Made by a program: the position numbers and the translations under genes | Origin: CAYVAP01 sp964521065 | GTDB lineage: Bacteria > Bacteroidota > Bacteroidia > J057 | DNA: 64,000 nt | Assembly: GCA_964521065.1 (NCBI GenBank) | Contig: CAZFPQ010000003.1 | Coordinates: 20,440-84,439, forward strand | Direction of reading: 5' to 3' | Shown here: positions 18,208-25,003 of the stretch, piece after piece | Position numbering within the stretch: the stretch's first letter is position 1 | How the letters are laid out: every line of letters begins with the position of its first letter | The notes under the pieces: model-generated | Database searches by the model: none | Told to the model about the DNA's origin: nothing | What the model saw: only the letters and a program-made list of their open reading frames with translations

Positions 18208-18263
18208 GCTATGGGCTATGGGCTATGGGCTATGGGCTATGGGCTATGGGCTATGGGCTATGG
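18208..18263. repeat. Perfect tandem array, eight units of GCTATGG
   Basis: Eight uninterrupted 7-bp units. The array sits between AGTCGA and AATGGAAAAC, in a spacer that further on contains CCGTACCCCGTACCCC. That combination resembles the dispersed TCGGGGTA element found elsewhere here (28921, 41206, 45321), whose interior also has GCTATGG. The array may therefore be an expansion inside a degenerate copy of that element. A 7-bp period in a non-coding spacer would be prone to slippage. Confidence 0.9.
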
Positions 18264-18365
18264 AATGGAAAACTTTCCCCCATTCACTCCTTAACTTTCT
18301 TCACTCCTTAACTTTTCCGTACCCCGTACCCCAGATCTCCCCCTGACCCTCTTTCTAACTTTTCC

Positions 18366-19337
18366 GTGATGATAAGCAGCAGTATCTGGCATGAAGCCGC
18401 ACAGACATCTACCATTCACAAGAAGTCCTTATCTGCCGGTCCTGGTCAAGTCTTAGTCAAAGCACGCAGTTCCCTGGTGAGCAGTGGGACAGAGCGCTTA
18501 GTGGCTCGTGGTCAAGTCCCCAAATCCTTGTGGGATGAAATGGCAGTCCCCTATCAGCAAGGAAACTTTGGGTTTCCGATCAAATACGGCTATTCCTTGG
18601 TAGGCGAGATTGCCCAAGACAAGCATCCACACAAGGGGCAATTGGTCCACCTACTCCACCCGCATCAGGACCTGCTTTATGCAAAAGAGTCTGACCTCTA
18701 CTGGGTTCCCTCGGGTATCCCTGCCTCTAGAGCCTCACTGGCCAGCAACTTAGAAACCGCCTTAAATGCGGTTTGGGATGCCCAGGTTATGCCGGGTGAC
18801 CGCGTCTTAGTTGTAGGCTTTGGTCTTATTGGTTCGCTGGTAGCGCGTCTGCTTAGCCTAATGCCCGCTACTGAATTGAGGGTGGTGGAGTTGGATGTAG
18901 ATCGCCAAGCCATGGCAAGGGAAATGGGCTTTGACGTCAGCACAAGTCTTCTGCAAAATGAACAAGAAAGCTTTGATTGCGCCTTCCACAGCAGTGTATC
19001 TTCGGCCGGGCTACAAAGTGCCATAGATGCGGTGGGCAGAGAAGGAAAGGTGGTCGAATTGAGCTGGTATGGAGAGAAAAACATAAACCTCAACTTGGGG
19101 GGGCGTTTCCACAGCCAGCGTAAGCGCATCATCTCGTCCCAGGTATCTCGTTTGCCCGAGACCCACCAAGCACGTTGGGACTTTTCCCGCCGGAAAGAAG
19201 TAGTTTTTCGTCTATTAGCCAATCCCCTGTTTGACCAACATTTAGGAAAAGAAATACCTTTTCCACAAGCTCCGGATCTGTTTGATCAACTCAGAAAAAA
19301 TGAAGCCCGAGCTCTGAGCTATTGGATTAGTTATTAA
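18366..19337 (+). CDS. MDR-superfamily dehydrogenase lacking classic zinc ligands
   Basis: Medium-chain dehydrogenase/reductase, 323 aa. The N-terminal GroES-like half carries SLVSSGTERLVARG and GYSLVGEI. The Rossmann half contains VLVVGFGLIGSLVARLL and the acidic residue of ELDVD for NAD(P) binding. The usual catalytic zinc cysteine/GHE signature is absent, so a zinc-dependent alcohol dehydrogenase mechanism is unlikely. It follows the reductase gene after a 278-bp repeat-rich spacer on the same strand. I recall, without being able to check, relatives of this type clustered with pterin or RibA-like genes in other phyla. The substrate is unknown. Confidence 0.85.
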   Translation: MMISSSIWHEAAQTSTIHKKSLSAGPGQVLVKARSSLVSSGTERLVARGQVPKSLWDEMAVPYQQGNFGFPIKYGYSLVGEIAQDKHPHKGQLVHLLHPHQDLLYAKESDLYWVPSGIPASRASLASNLETALNAVWDAQVMPGDRVLVVGFGLIGSLVARLLSLMPATELRVVELDVDRQAMAREMGFDVSTSLLQNEQESFDCAFHSSVSSAGLQSAIDAVGREGKVVELSWYGEKNINLNLGGRFHSQRKRIISSQVSRLPETHQARWDFSRRKEVVFRLLANPLFDQHLGKEIPFPQAPDLFDQLRKNEARALSYWISY

Positions 19338-19343
19338 AGAGGG

Positions 19344-19397
19344 GTTAAGGGAGTTAAGGGAGTTAAGGGAGTTAAGGGAGTTAAGGGAGTTAAGGGA
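19344..19397. repeat. Perfect tandem array, six units of GTTAAGGGA
   Basis: Six uninterrupted 9-bp units starting 7 bp after a stop codon. Related CTCCTTAAC / GTTAAGGAG words occur in the spacers at about 18286-18316, 8546-8575 and 50820-50850. Confidence 0.9.
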
Positions 19398-19415
19398 TGC
19401 TAGTTATGCTGATCT

Positions 19416-19760
19416 TTATTCAGGCAATGGGGCGCCGCATCTATGGCAGTAGCGGGCAAAAGGACGTGCGACCGTGTCACACTGAGCGCATAGGATTCGA
19501 ACTTCATTGGGAGAGGGAGCAGATACCGGCGCTTGAGGCGTGGGAGCCTCAGGAAGGCCTTCGCTTTCCTCCTTGGGCAGGCCAAAGGCTAAGCCTAAAT
19601 ACGCCAAGATGCTGAAGCCAGATGTCAAGGGAATCGAAAGTAGAAAAGCTAACCTAATCCAGGTAGAAGGGACACCAAAATATTTGGCAACCCCTGCACA
19701 TACCCCGGTAAAATTCCCCCTGGCCCGAGTCAATCGGCCATGGGTCCGCCTCATTGGCAT
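19416..19760 (-). CDS. PspC-domain protein with C-terminal zinc ribbon
   Basis: About 114 aa from the preferred start (MPMRRTHGRLTRARG); in-frame ATGs up to 19814 are alternatives. The PspC-type domain is seen as GVCAGVAKYFGVPSTWIRLAFLL followed by a second hydrophobic helix (FSILAYLGLAFGLP). A proline-rich linker leads to a C-terminal zinc ribbon with CAQC and CHRCG. PspC proteins sit in the inner membrane and take part in envelope stress responses. The ribbon could bind nucleic acid or protein on the cytoplasmic side. It is encoded on its own, against the strand of both neighbours. Confidence 0.85.
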   Translation of the reverse strand: MPMRRTHGRLTRARGNFTGVCAGVAKYFGVPSTWIRLAFLLSIPLTSGFSILAYLGLAFGLPKEESEGLPEAPTPQAPVSAPSPNEVRILCAQCDTVARPFARYCHRCGAPLPE

Positions 19761-20055
19761 CTGATCGCGAAACTTGGAAGGAAGCCTACGCATAGACAAA
19801 TCTGTGTATGTCAAACGAAATTATCAAATCTTGGGTTTCTTGATCTTGATTTTACTGATCCCAATAATTTTCTCTAAAGAAGCTTGTCCTGGGATATTCA
19901 TCCAACAAAAGGACGAGAAGAAGTAACATTAGAAACTCCAAAAGCCCTTTCCTCGTCTCATTGTCTCACTTCTCGATATCTCAGTGTCTCTCAGGTATGA
20001 ATAAGCTTATGGGAAAAGTGAAGCCAATTTCATTTCTTGTACGCCATCGACCGAA

Positions 20056-21042
20056 TTGAATTCAATATCCATGCAAGAAGCCGCTGCTCTCAAACAGGAC
20101 ATCGAAAACCACATCAAGGAACTCAATCTTTCCAACCTTTCTCCTGAAAACCTATATGCCCCCATGGGCTATATTCTCTCTTTGAAAGGGAAAAGAATTC
20201 GTCCCATTCTGACCCTTTTAGCCTATCAGGGTGTATCAGGCCAAGCTCCTCATCCAGCCATGAATTTGGCTGTATCGCTGGAACTCTTCCACAATTTCAC
20301 CCTCATGCATGACGACATCATGGACCGAGCACCTATGCGTCGAGGTCAGCCATCGGTACACATCAAGTGGGATGAAAACATCGCCATCTTGTCTGGGGAT
20401 GCGCTTTTTGCCTTTTCCATGGGCTTGGTCGTAGAAGACTTCCCTCAGTATGCCGCGCCCTTGGCCAAGGAGTACGCACGGGTAGCCATGGGAGTCTGTG
20501 AAGGACAGATGGAAGACCTAGACATGGCTCAGCAAGAGCAGGTCTCCATTGAAGATTACATCGAGATGATTCGGAAAAAAACAGCCGTATTGCTGGGGGG
20601 CTGCCTAAGTTTAGGTGCCTTGGCCGCAGGCGCTAGTGCAGAACTCGCCGATGAGATGCGCCGCTATGGAGAGATGCTTGGCATTGCCTTTCAACTACAG
20701 GACGACCTCATGGATGCTTTCCCACCAGAGAACTTTGGTAAACAGGTCGGCGGGGACATCATTGAGAACAAAAAAACCTACTTATTCCTCAAGGCCCTGG
20801 AACTAGCCAATCCCACTCAAAAAGACCGTCTCAATCAGCTGTTCCAAGAGGAAAGTGATCCACAAGCAAAAATCGAAGAAGTCCTGGGCATATATCGGGC
20901 CACCGAAATCCCCCAGCGTACCCAAGAGCTGATCGAATACTATTTCCAGCAAGCTACTCAACTCAGCCAGTCCTTGTCTCAGCAGGTGAATTTTTCGGGG
21001 ATTCAGCAGTATTTAGGCGTCATCGCTAAGAGAGTCGTATAA
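20056..21042 (+). CDS. Short-chain polyprenyl diphosphate synthase (geranylgeranyl-type)
   Basis: Condenses isopentenyl diphosphate with allylic diphosphates; cytoplasmic. The first aspartate-rich motif is HDDIMD (D86, D87, D90) followed by RRGQPS. The second is QLQDDLMD (D216, D217, D220). Phe81, five residues before the first motif, is the bulky residue that limits chain growth in geranylgeranyl synthases, so a C20 or shorter product is likely; this is inference from known members. The 328-aa length is normal. It ends before a pair of competing hairpins. Confidence 0.93.
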   Translation: MNSISMQEAAALKQDIENHIKELNLSNLSPENLYAPMGYILSLKGKRIRPILTLLAYQGVSGQAPHPAMNLAVSLELFHNFTLMHDDIMDRAPMRRGQPSVHIKWDENIAILSGDALFAFSMGLVVEDFPQYAAPLAKEYARVAMGVCEGQMEDLDMAQQEQVSIEDYIEMIRKKTAVLLGGCLSLGALAAGASAELADEMRRYGEMLGIAFQLQDDLMDAFPPENFGKQVGGDIIENKKTYLFLKALELANPTQKDRLNQLFQEESDPQAKIEEVLGIYRATEIPQRTQELIEYYFQQATQLSQSLSQQVNFSGIQQYLGVIAKRVV

Positions 21043-21057
21043 TACACCTGTTCTCAA

Positions 21058-21109
21058 AGCCCCCTAGCACCTGGGGCTCATAGGCAGTAGCACACTGGTT
21101 ATGAGCCCC
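21058..21109 (+). terminator. Terminator with two mutually exclusive hairpins
   Basis: A perfect 10-bp stem pairs GGGGCTCATA (21073-21082) with TATGAGCCCC (21100-21109), followed by TTATATACTTTT. An upstream AGCCCC (21058-21063) can instead pair with the first arm. It sits right after the prenyl synthase gene. The simplest reading is a terminator; a switch is possible but there is no ligand evidence. Confidence 0.65.
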
Positions 21110-21224
21110 TTATATACTTTTCAACTATTGGAATTTTCAGTGTTTATTTTCATATTATAAAACCCGCTCATGTAAATCTGGAGGATGGGTCGTCCCTTGC
21201 TTCAGAAACATTAACCTTTATTTT

Positions 21225-22523
21225 ATGAAAAGACACGTAAACCAACTCATCCTATTGGTCATGTGCACCCTCGTTATGACCCCAGCTCTATGGGCTCAGA
21301 CTTCCGGTGTCAACTACCAAGCTGTTGCCAGAGATAACTCAGGCGCCCTGATTACCAACACCAACGTAAACTTGGAATTCGAGATTCGCCAAGGAGCCCT
21401 TCCAGGAACCCTGGTGTACGCTGAGGACGCGGCCGTTACCACCAACAGTTTTGGGCTTTTTAGCCTTGTAATCGGTGAGGGGACAGCCACCACTTCGACC
21501 TTCGATCAGGTAGATTGGGCTTCAGACGAGCATTACCTCATCATTGAACTCAATGGCGCAAAAGTCGATACCCTGCGCTTCCAGGGAGTGCCCTACAGCC
21601 AGGTAGCCACCGACATGAGCATAGAGGACCTCAACGACGTTTCTGGAATATCAGGGGCATCTAACGGGGACGTATTACAGTTTGATGGGACTGATTGGAC
21701 AGCAGGAGATGTATCTAGTCCCTGGAATAGTCTTAGTAACTCCCTCAATTACACGGGAGGTGTATACATCAATCGTACAAGTGCCATCACTCCTCAAGAA
21801 TACTTTGGGGTTACTGCCCCTACCACTGGTACAAGCTACGGAGGGATGTACATCAATACAGACTCGGAAACGGGTAGGCCCTTCTACGGTTACGCTGCCA
21901 ACTCTGCTTTTGAAGCCTGGACCTACTGGGATGGCAGCGATGACGCTTGGAAAGTGTACAATGGAGGGGATCGCATGATTGTGAACCGCAATGCCCATAC
22001 CCAAATAAACCATGGCTCTGGGGGAGGAGCTTCTGACGGCCTTAGGCTACAAAGTACAGGAAGTAATAATAACGATTGGGTACTCTATTCTCAGAATAGC
22101 ATCGGGGACTTGAGCATCTATTTTAACGGTACCCAACGCGGTCGTTTTAGTGATACAGACGGGGTTTACACCAACTTCTCAGACGCTCGGCTCAAAACCG
22201 ACGTGGCCAATCTAAGGTCCGTTCTCTCTGATGTTCTCCAACTACAAGCCCGTAGTTATCGTTACAGCTTTCAAGACAAATCAGACCTGCGTAGCTCAAT
22301 AGGTTTCTATGCCCAAGATGTGCAAAGCGTCTTCCCCGAACTGGTATATGGAGGAGAATCCGATGATGAAGGCCAAGACTACCTGACCATGAACTACGGG
22401 GGGCTTTCTGTGGTGGCCATCAAAGCCATCCAAGAGCAGCAAGAAATCATCGATGCCCAACAACAAACCATTGATCAATTGATCAGGCGCATAGAAGCTT
22501 TGGAGCGTAAGGCTGGAGAGTAA
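21225..22523 (+). CDS. Secreted protein with C-terminal peptidase S74 (intramolecular chaperone) domain
   Basis: The signal peptide ends at WAQ (residues 1-25). A beta-rich N-terminal domain (VNYQAVARDNSGALI, FEIRQGALPGTLVYAEDAAVTTNSFGLFSLVIGEG) is common to many Bacteroidota surface proteins. The central region is variable and tail-fibre-like. The last ~110 residues are the S74 endosialidase-chaperone domain: FSDARLKTDV, IGFYAQDVQSVFPELV and MNYGGLSVVAIKAIQEQQE, followed by a coiled coil. S74 domains trimerise and then cleave themselves off. The phage-like name does not imply a prophage, because no phage genes surround it. The 78-bp spacer to the T9SS gene downstream suggests a shared transcript. 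Confidence 0.88.
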   Translation: MKRHVNQLILLVMCTLVMTPALWAQTSGVNYQAVARDNSGALITNTNVNLEFEIRQGALPGTLVYAEDAAVTTNSFGLFSLVIGEGTATTSTFDQVDWASDEHYLIIELNGAKVDTLRFQGVPYSQVATDMSIEDLNDVSGISGASNGDVLQFDGTDWTAGDVSSPWNSLSNSLNYTGGVYINRTSAITPQEYFGVTAPTTGTSYGGMYINTDSETGRPFYGYAANSAFEAWTYWDGSDDAWKVYNGGDRMIVNRNAHTQINHGSGGGASDGLRLQSTGSNNNDWVLYSQNSIGDLSIYFNGTQRGRFSDTDGVYTNFSDARLKTDVANLRSVLSDVLQLQARSYRYSFQDKSDLRSSIGFYAQDVQSVFPELVYGGESDDEGQDYLTMNYGGLSVVAIKAIQEQQEIIDAQQQTIDQLIRRIEALERKAGE

Positions 22524-22601
22524 AGCAGCTTGGCATCCTAAGCCACTTTATTTTCTTTCCACCAGGGTTTTCATATTTTGAATATCAGAAAACAAATGCA
22601 C

Positions 22602-23102
22602 ATGAAATATCTCATTTTATTGGGTGCTTTGCTAGGAGGTTTGCTGGGTTTGCAAGCCCAGAGTATCGAGCGGAGCGTCATCGGATCTACCGGTGGCTAC
22701 GCCGAAACCGCCACCGTCAGCGTGTCCAGTACCGTAGGAGAAACGGTCATCAGTACCGTTTCCAATGGCACGATCATCTTGACTCAGGGCTTCCAACAGC
22801 CCAGTGATCAAGACATTACCAGTGTGCGCCAGCCTGAACTGGCCCTCGGCTACAAGGTTTATCCAAATCCTACCAGCGAAACCTTGTTCATCGAACTCAA
22901 TAGCCCTCAAGCAGTCAGCCTAGATTTGGCATTGTTTGACATCCAGGGTCGAGCCGTAGGAGGCCTAGGGGAAAACCTCACTGTACAAGGAGAGGTGAAG
23001 CGCAGTTGGGACCTCAGTCAACTCAGCGAAGGCTCTTACGTCTTGCGCGTCATTGAGCAAGGAGGCCGAGTAGCGGAAAGCATCCGCATCCAAAAACGAT
23101 AA
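22602..23102 (+). CDS. Small secreted protein with T9SS type A sorting domain
   Basis: About 167 aa from the ATG giving MKYLILLGALLGGLLGLQAQS, a clean signal peptide; an ATG two codons earlier and a TTG upstream are alternatives. The middle is short (SVIGSTGGYAETATVSVSSTVGETVIST..LTQGFQQP), a pattern typical of small Bacteroidota surface proteins. The C-terminal ~80 residues are a type A sorting domain: YKVYPNPTSETLFIEL, LFDIQGR, WDLSQLSEGSYVLRV. The protein should cross the outer membrane through the type IX system. It has no catalytic motif. Confidence 0.9.
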   Translation: MKYLILLGALLGGLLGLQAQSIERSVIGSTGGYAETATVSVSSTVGETVISTVSNGTIILTQGFQQPSDQDITSVRQPELALGYKVYPNPTSETLFIELNSPQAVSLDLALFDIQGRAVGGLGENLTVQGEVKRSWDLSQLSEGSYVLRVIEQGGRVAESIRIQKR

Positions 23103-23111
23103 ACCAAATAC

Positions 23112-24308
23112 ATGCACGTAGGGGTTATTGCTCCGCCAGAAAGTTTTCACACCCAAAAGTGGGTCCAAGGCCTTCAGTCGGCTGGAGTAGACGTAAGTGT
23201 ATTCAGTTTTTCTAAAGAAAAGCTTCCGAATGCCCCCTGCATACAGATCAAGCCGCGCTTCACCATAGGGGCGCGGCTTACTTATTTGAGCTATTTGGGA
23301 AGCAAAGACCGCTTGGCCAAAGCCCTACTTAAGGCCAAAGTGGACGTGGTGAATCCACTCAACGTCACTCCCTTTGGAGTTTGGGCAAGAGAAGCCACCT
23401 CTTTGCCCTTGGCTTGTGTTGCCATGGGAGCAGACGTATTGGAGTACCCACCCCATATCTCCCAAGCCATAGCAGCGGAAAGGCGCTGGGAGAGTGCAGG
23501 TACTTTGGGGCCCTGGCGGCGCTCGGTTCAGCAGTTGAAGTGGCATTTTTTCCGGCACCAGGTCAAACGAACCCTGAAAACCAGTCAGCTGATTACAGGT
23601 GACAACTTAGAACTGGTCCACGCCGTCAGGGATTGGTTCCATATCGATCCTAGTCGGGTGCTCCTCAATCGCTGGGGCATTGAGCCAGAGTTGTTTGAAG
23701 AGGATCTTGTGATTCAACAGAAACTGCGACACCAAATCGGGCTAAGGCCTGATCAAAAAATGATCCTTAGCCCCAGGGGCCTAAAACCCGTCTATCAAGC
23801 CGACCTAGTCTTAGCTGGTTTCCAACAATTGTTAGCAGCCGGCGAAAGAGAGACAAAACTGGTGGTGATGGGAACGGGCTACCAAACCCCTCCCCAATTG
23901 GATCAGTGGGCTACAAGGCTTCATCAACAGTATCCCAATTTTCATTATCAAAGGGATCTATTGCCTAGGGAGTGGATGCCCCAGCTCTGGCATTTGACCG
24001 ATGCTTTTGTCAACATCCCCGCTTACGATGGCTTTTCCAATGCCCTCAATGAGGGACGATACGCTGGAGCTGTCCCCATTATCAACGATATCCCTGCCCA
24101 TCGAGAAGTATGTGAAGATGGCCTGCATGCGTATTACCTCGAGCAGGCTGATGCCCATGGACTCGCTAATTGCTTGCAAGATTTGATTCCAAAGCTCGAT
24201 TCCGCCAAAGCGCAGCTGGCTCTAGCGAACCAAAAATGGGTAGAAGCACAAGCCGTGCTCCTACCCAATATGAAAAGAATGCGAGAATGGATGCAAGATT
24301 TGCTATGA
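23112..24308 (+). CDS. Glycosyltransferase, GT-B fold (family 4-like)
   Basis: A 398-aa protein with two Rossmann-like halves. The N-terminal acceptor half begins MHVGVIAPPESFHTQKWVQGL. The C-terminal donor half contains ILSPRGLKPVYQADLVLAGF, LVVMGTGYQTP and a late segment with FVNIPAYDGFSNALNEGRYAGAVPIINDIPAHRE, whose glutamate matches the nucleotide-sugar-binding region of GT4 enzymes. It starts 9 bp after the T9SS gene. It probably modifies an extracellular glycan or glycoprotein; donor and acceptor are unknown. Confidence 0.88.
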   Translation: MHVGVIAPPESFHTQKWVQGLQSAGVDVSVFSFSKEKLPNAPCIQIKPRFTIGARLTYLSYLGSKDRLAKALLKAKVDVVNPLNVTPFGVWAREATSLPLACVAMGADVLEYPPHISQAIAAERRWESAGTLGPWRRSVQQLKWHFFRHQVKRTLKTSQLITGDNLELVHAVRDWFHIDPSRVLLNRWGIEPELFEEDLVIQQKLRHQIGLRPDQKMILSPRGLKPVYQADLVLAGFQQLLAAGERETKLVVMGTGYQTPPQLDQWATRLHQQYPNFHYQRDLLPREWMPQLWHLTDAFVNIPAYDGFSNALNEGRYAGAVPIINDIPAHREVCEDGLHAYYLEQADAHGLANCLQDLIPKLDSAKAQLALANQKWVEAQAVLLPNMKRMREWMQDLL

Positions 24309-24327
24309 AGGCCTCAACCTTTCGCGC

Positions 24328-24882
24328 CTACTTGTCAGATTTTCCTGAAGGTTTGATTTTGGGCAGGTTGAATTCCATTTCGCCGTCCTTGCCTACCCCA
24401 ATGTCGTAGCGCTTCATGATTTTTTGATACGGCTTGTAAGCGGCCCCTTCTATCTTTTTGCCATTGACGATCATATGATCCTCATAGACCTTCATCCGCA
24501 GGTGATGGTTTCTCTTTTTGATATAGCCGTCGTCGAGCAGCTGTTCTTTCATTTCCTCACCAAACTGGCCCATCTTTTCTCCCCAAGCGCCCATTTCTTT
24601 GCCAAAGGCTTCCCAATCTCGTCCCCAATCTTCCATGGATTCTTGGAAACCCTCCATGGACTTCCCCCATTCAGCCATGGATTCCCCCCAGGCCTTCATC
24701 GACTTTTCAAAATCAGCCATGGCCGACTCAAACTCTTCATGATCAAAATCTCCTACTTGAGGAGTAGCCGGAGGAGGAGGAGGGGGGGGTGGAGTTGGAG
24801 GGGTAGGCTCGTTTTGTCCCCAGAGGTTTGGCAGGATGGCCATGATCAACAAGGCCATTCCAATTTGCTTAAATCTGTACAT
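24328..24882 (-). CDS. Secreted protein repeating the M56 sensor's ectodomain architecture
   Basis: 184 aa: a signal peptide (MYRFKQIGMALLIMAILPNLWGQ), a Pro-rich run, a helical region with repeating E-S-M-x-x-W and W-G-K-x-M units, then a small C-terminal domain. That domain (from about DGYIKKRNHHLRMKV to KIMKRYDIGVGKDGEMEF) aligns by eye with the last ~55 residues of the upstream M56 protein (DGIIKNGETRLVIKS..KLLKQMGVEIGKGNTISI). Shared features are VNGKK/INGTK, a Gly after it, a YK..Y..K core and GVGKDG/EIGKGN. It lies 121 bp downstream of the M56 gene on the same strand, so it is probably part of that operon. The function is unknown; a soluble decoy, ligand carrier or oligomerisation partner of the sensor are possibilities. 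Confidence 0.8.
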   Translation of the reverse strand: MYRFKQIGMALLIMAILPNLWGQNEPTPPTPPPPPPPPATPQVGDFDHEEFESAMADFEKSMKAWGESMAEWGKSMEGFQESMEDWGRDWEAFGKEMGAWGEKMGQFGEEMKEQLLDDGYIKKRNHHLRMKVYEDHMIVNGKKIEGAAYKPYQKIMKRYDIGVGKDGEMEFNLPKIKPSGKSDK

Positions 24883-25003
24883 CTGATATGAATTTAAAAC
24901 TTAAGAAAGATGCAGCGGGCCCGAGAGGCTGGCCTTTAGAACAGAAGTCTCCAAAAGCCAGCCTTCTCACCTAAATATTTCAGGCGCCCAATATCACAGC
25001 GTC

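Noticed and set aside
18208..18263. CRISPR-like array
   Set aside because: Units of 7 bp without spacers are a simple tandem repeat; the same applies to the 9-bp array at 19344.
18698..19222. A 174-codon minus-strand frame inside the MDR gene
   Set aside because: Arg/Ser-rich reverse reading of a well-supported gene.
18366..19337. Zinc-dependent alcohol dehydrogenase
   Set aside because: The MDR fold is clear but the catalytic zinc ligands are missing.
21225..22523. Prophage tail-fibre gene because of the S74 domain
   Set aside because: It has a signal peptide and Bacteroidota-type N-terminus, and there are no other phage genes around.
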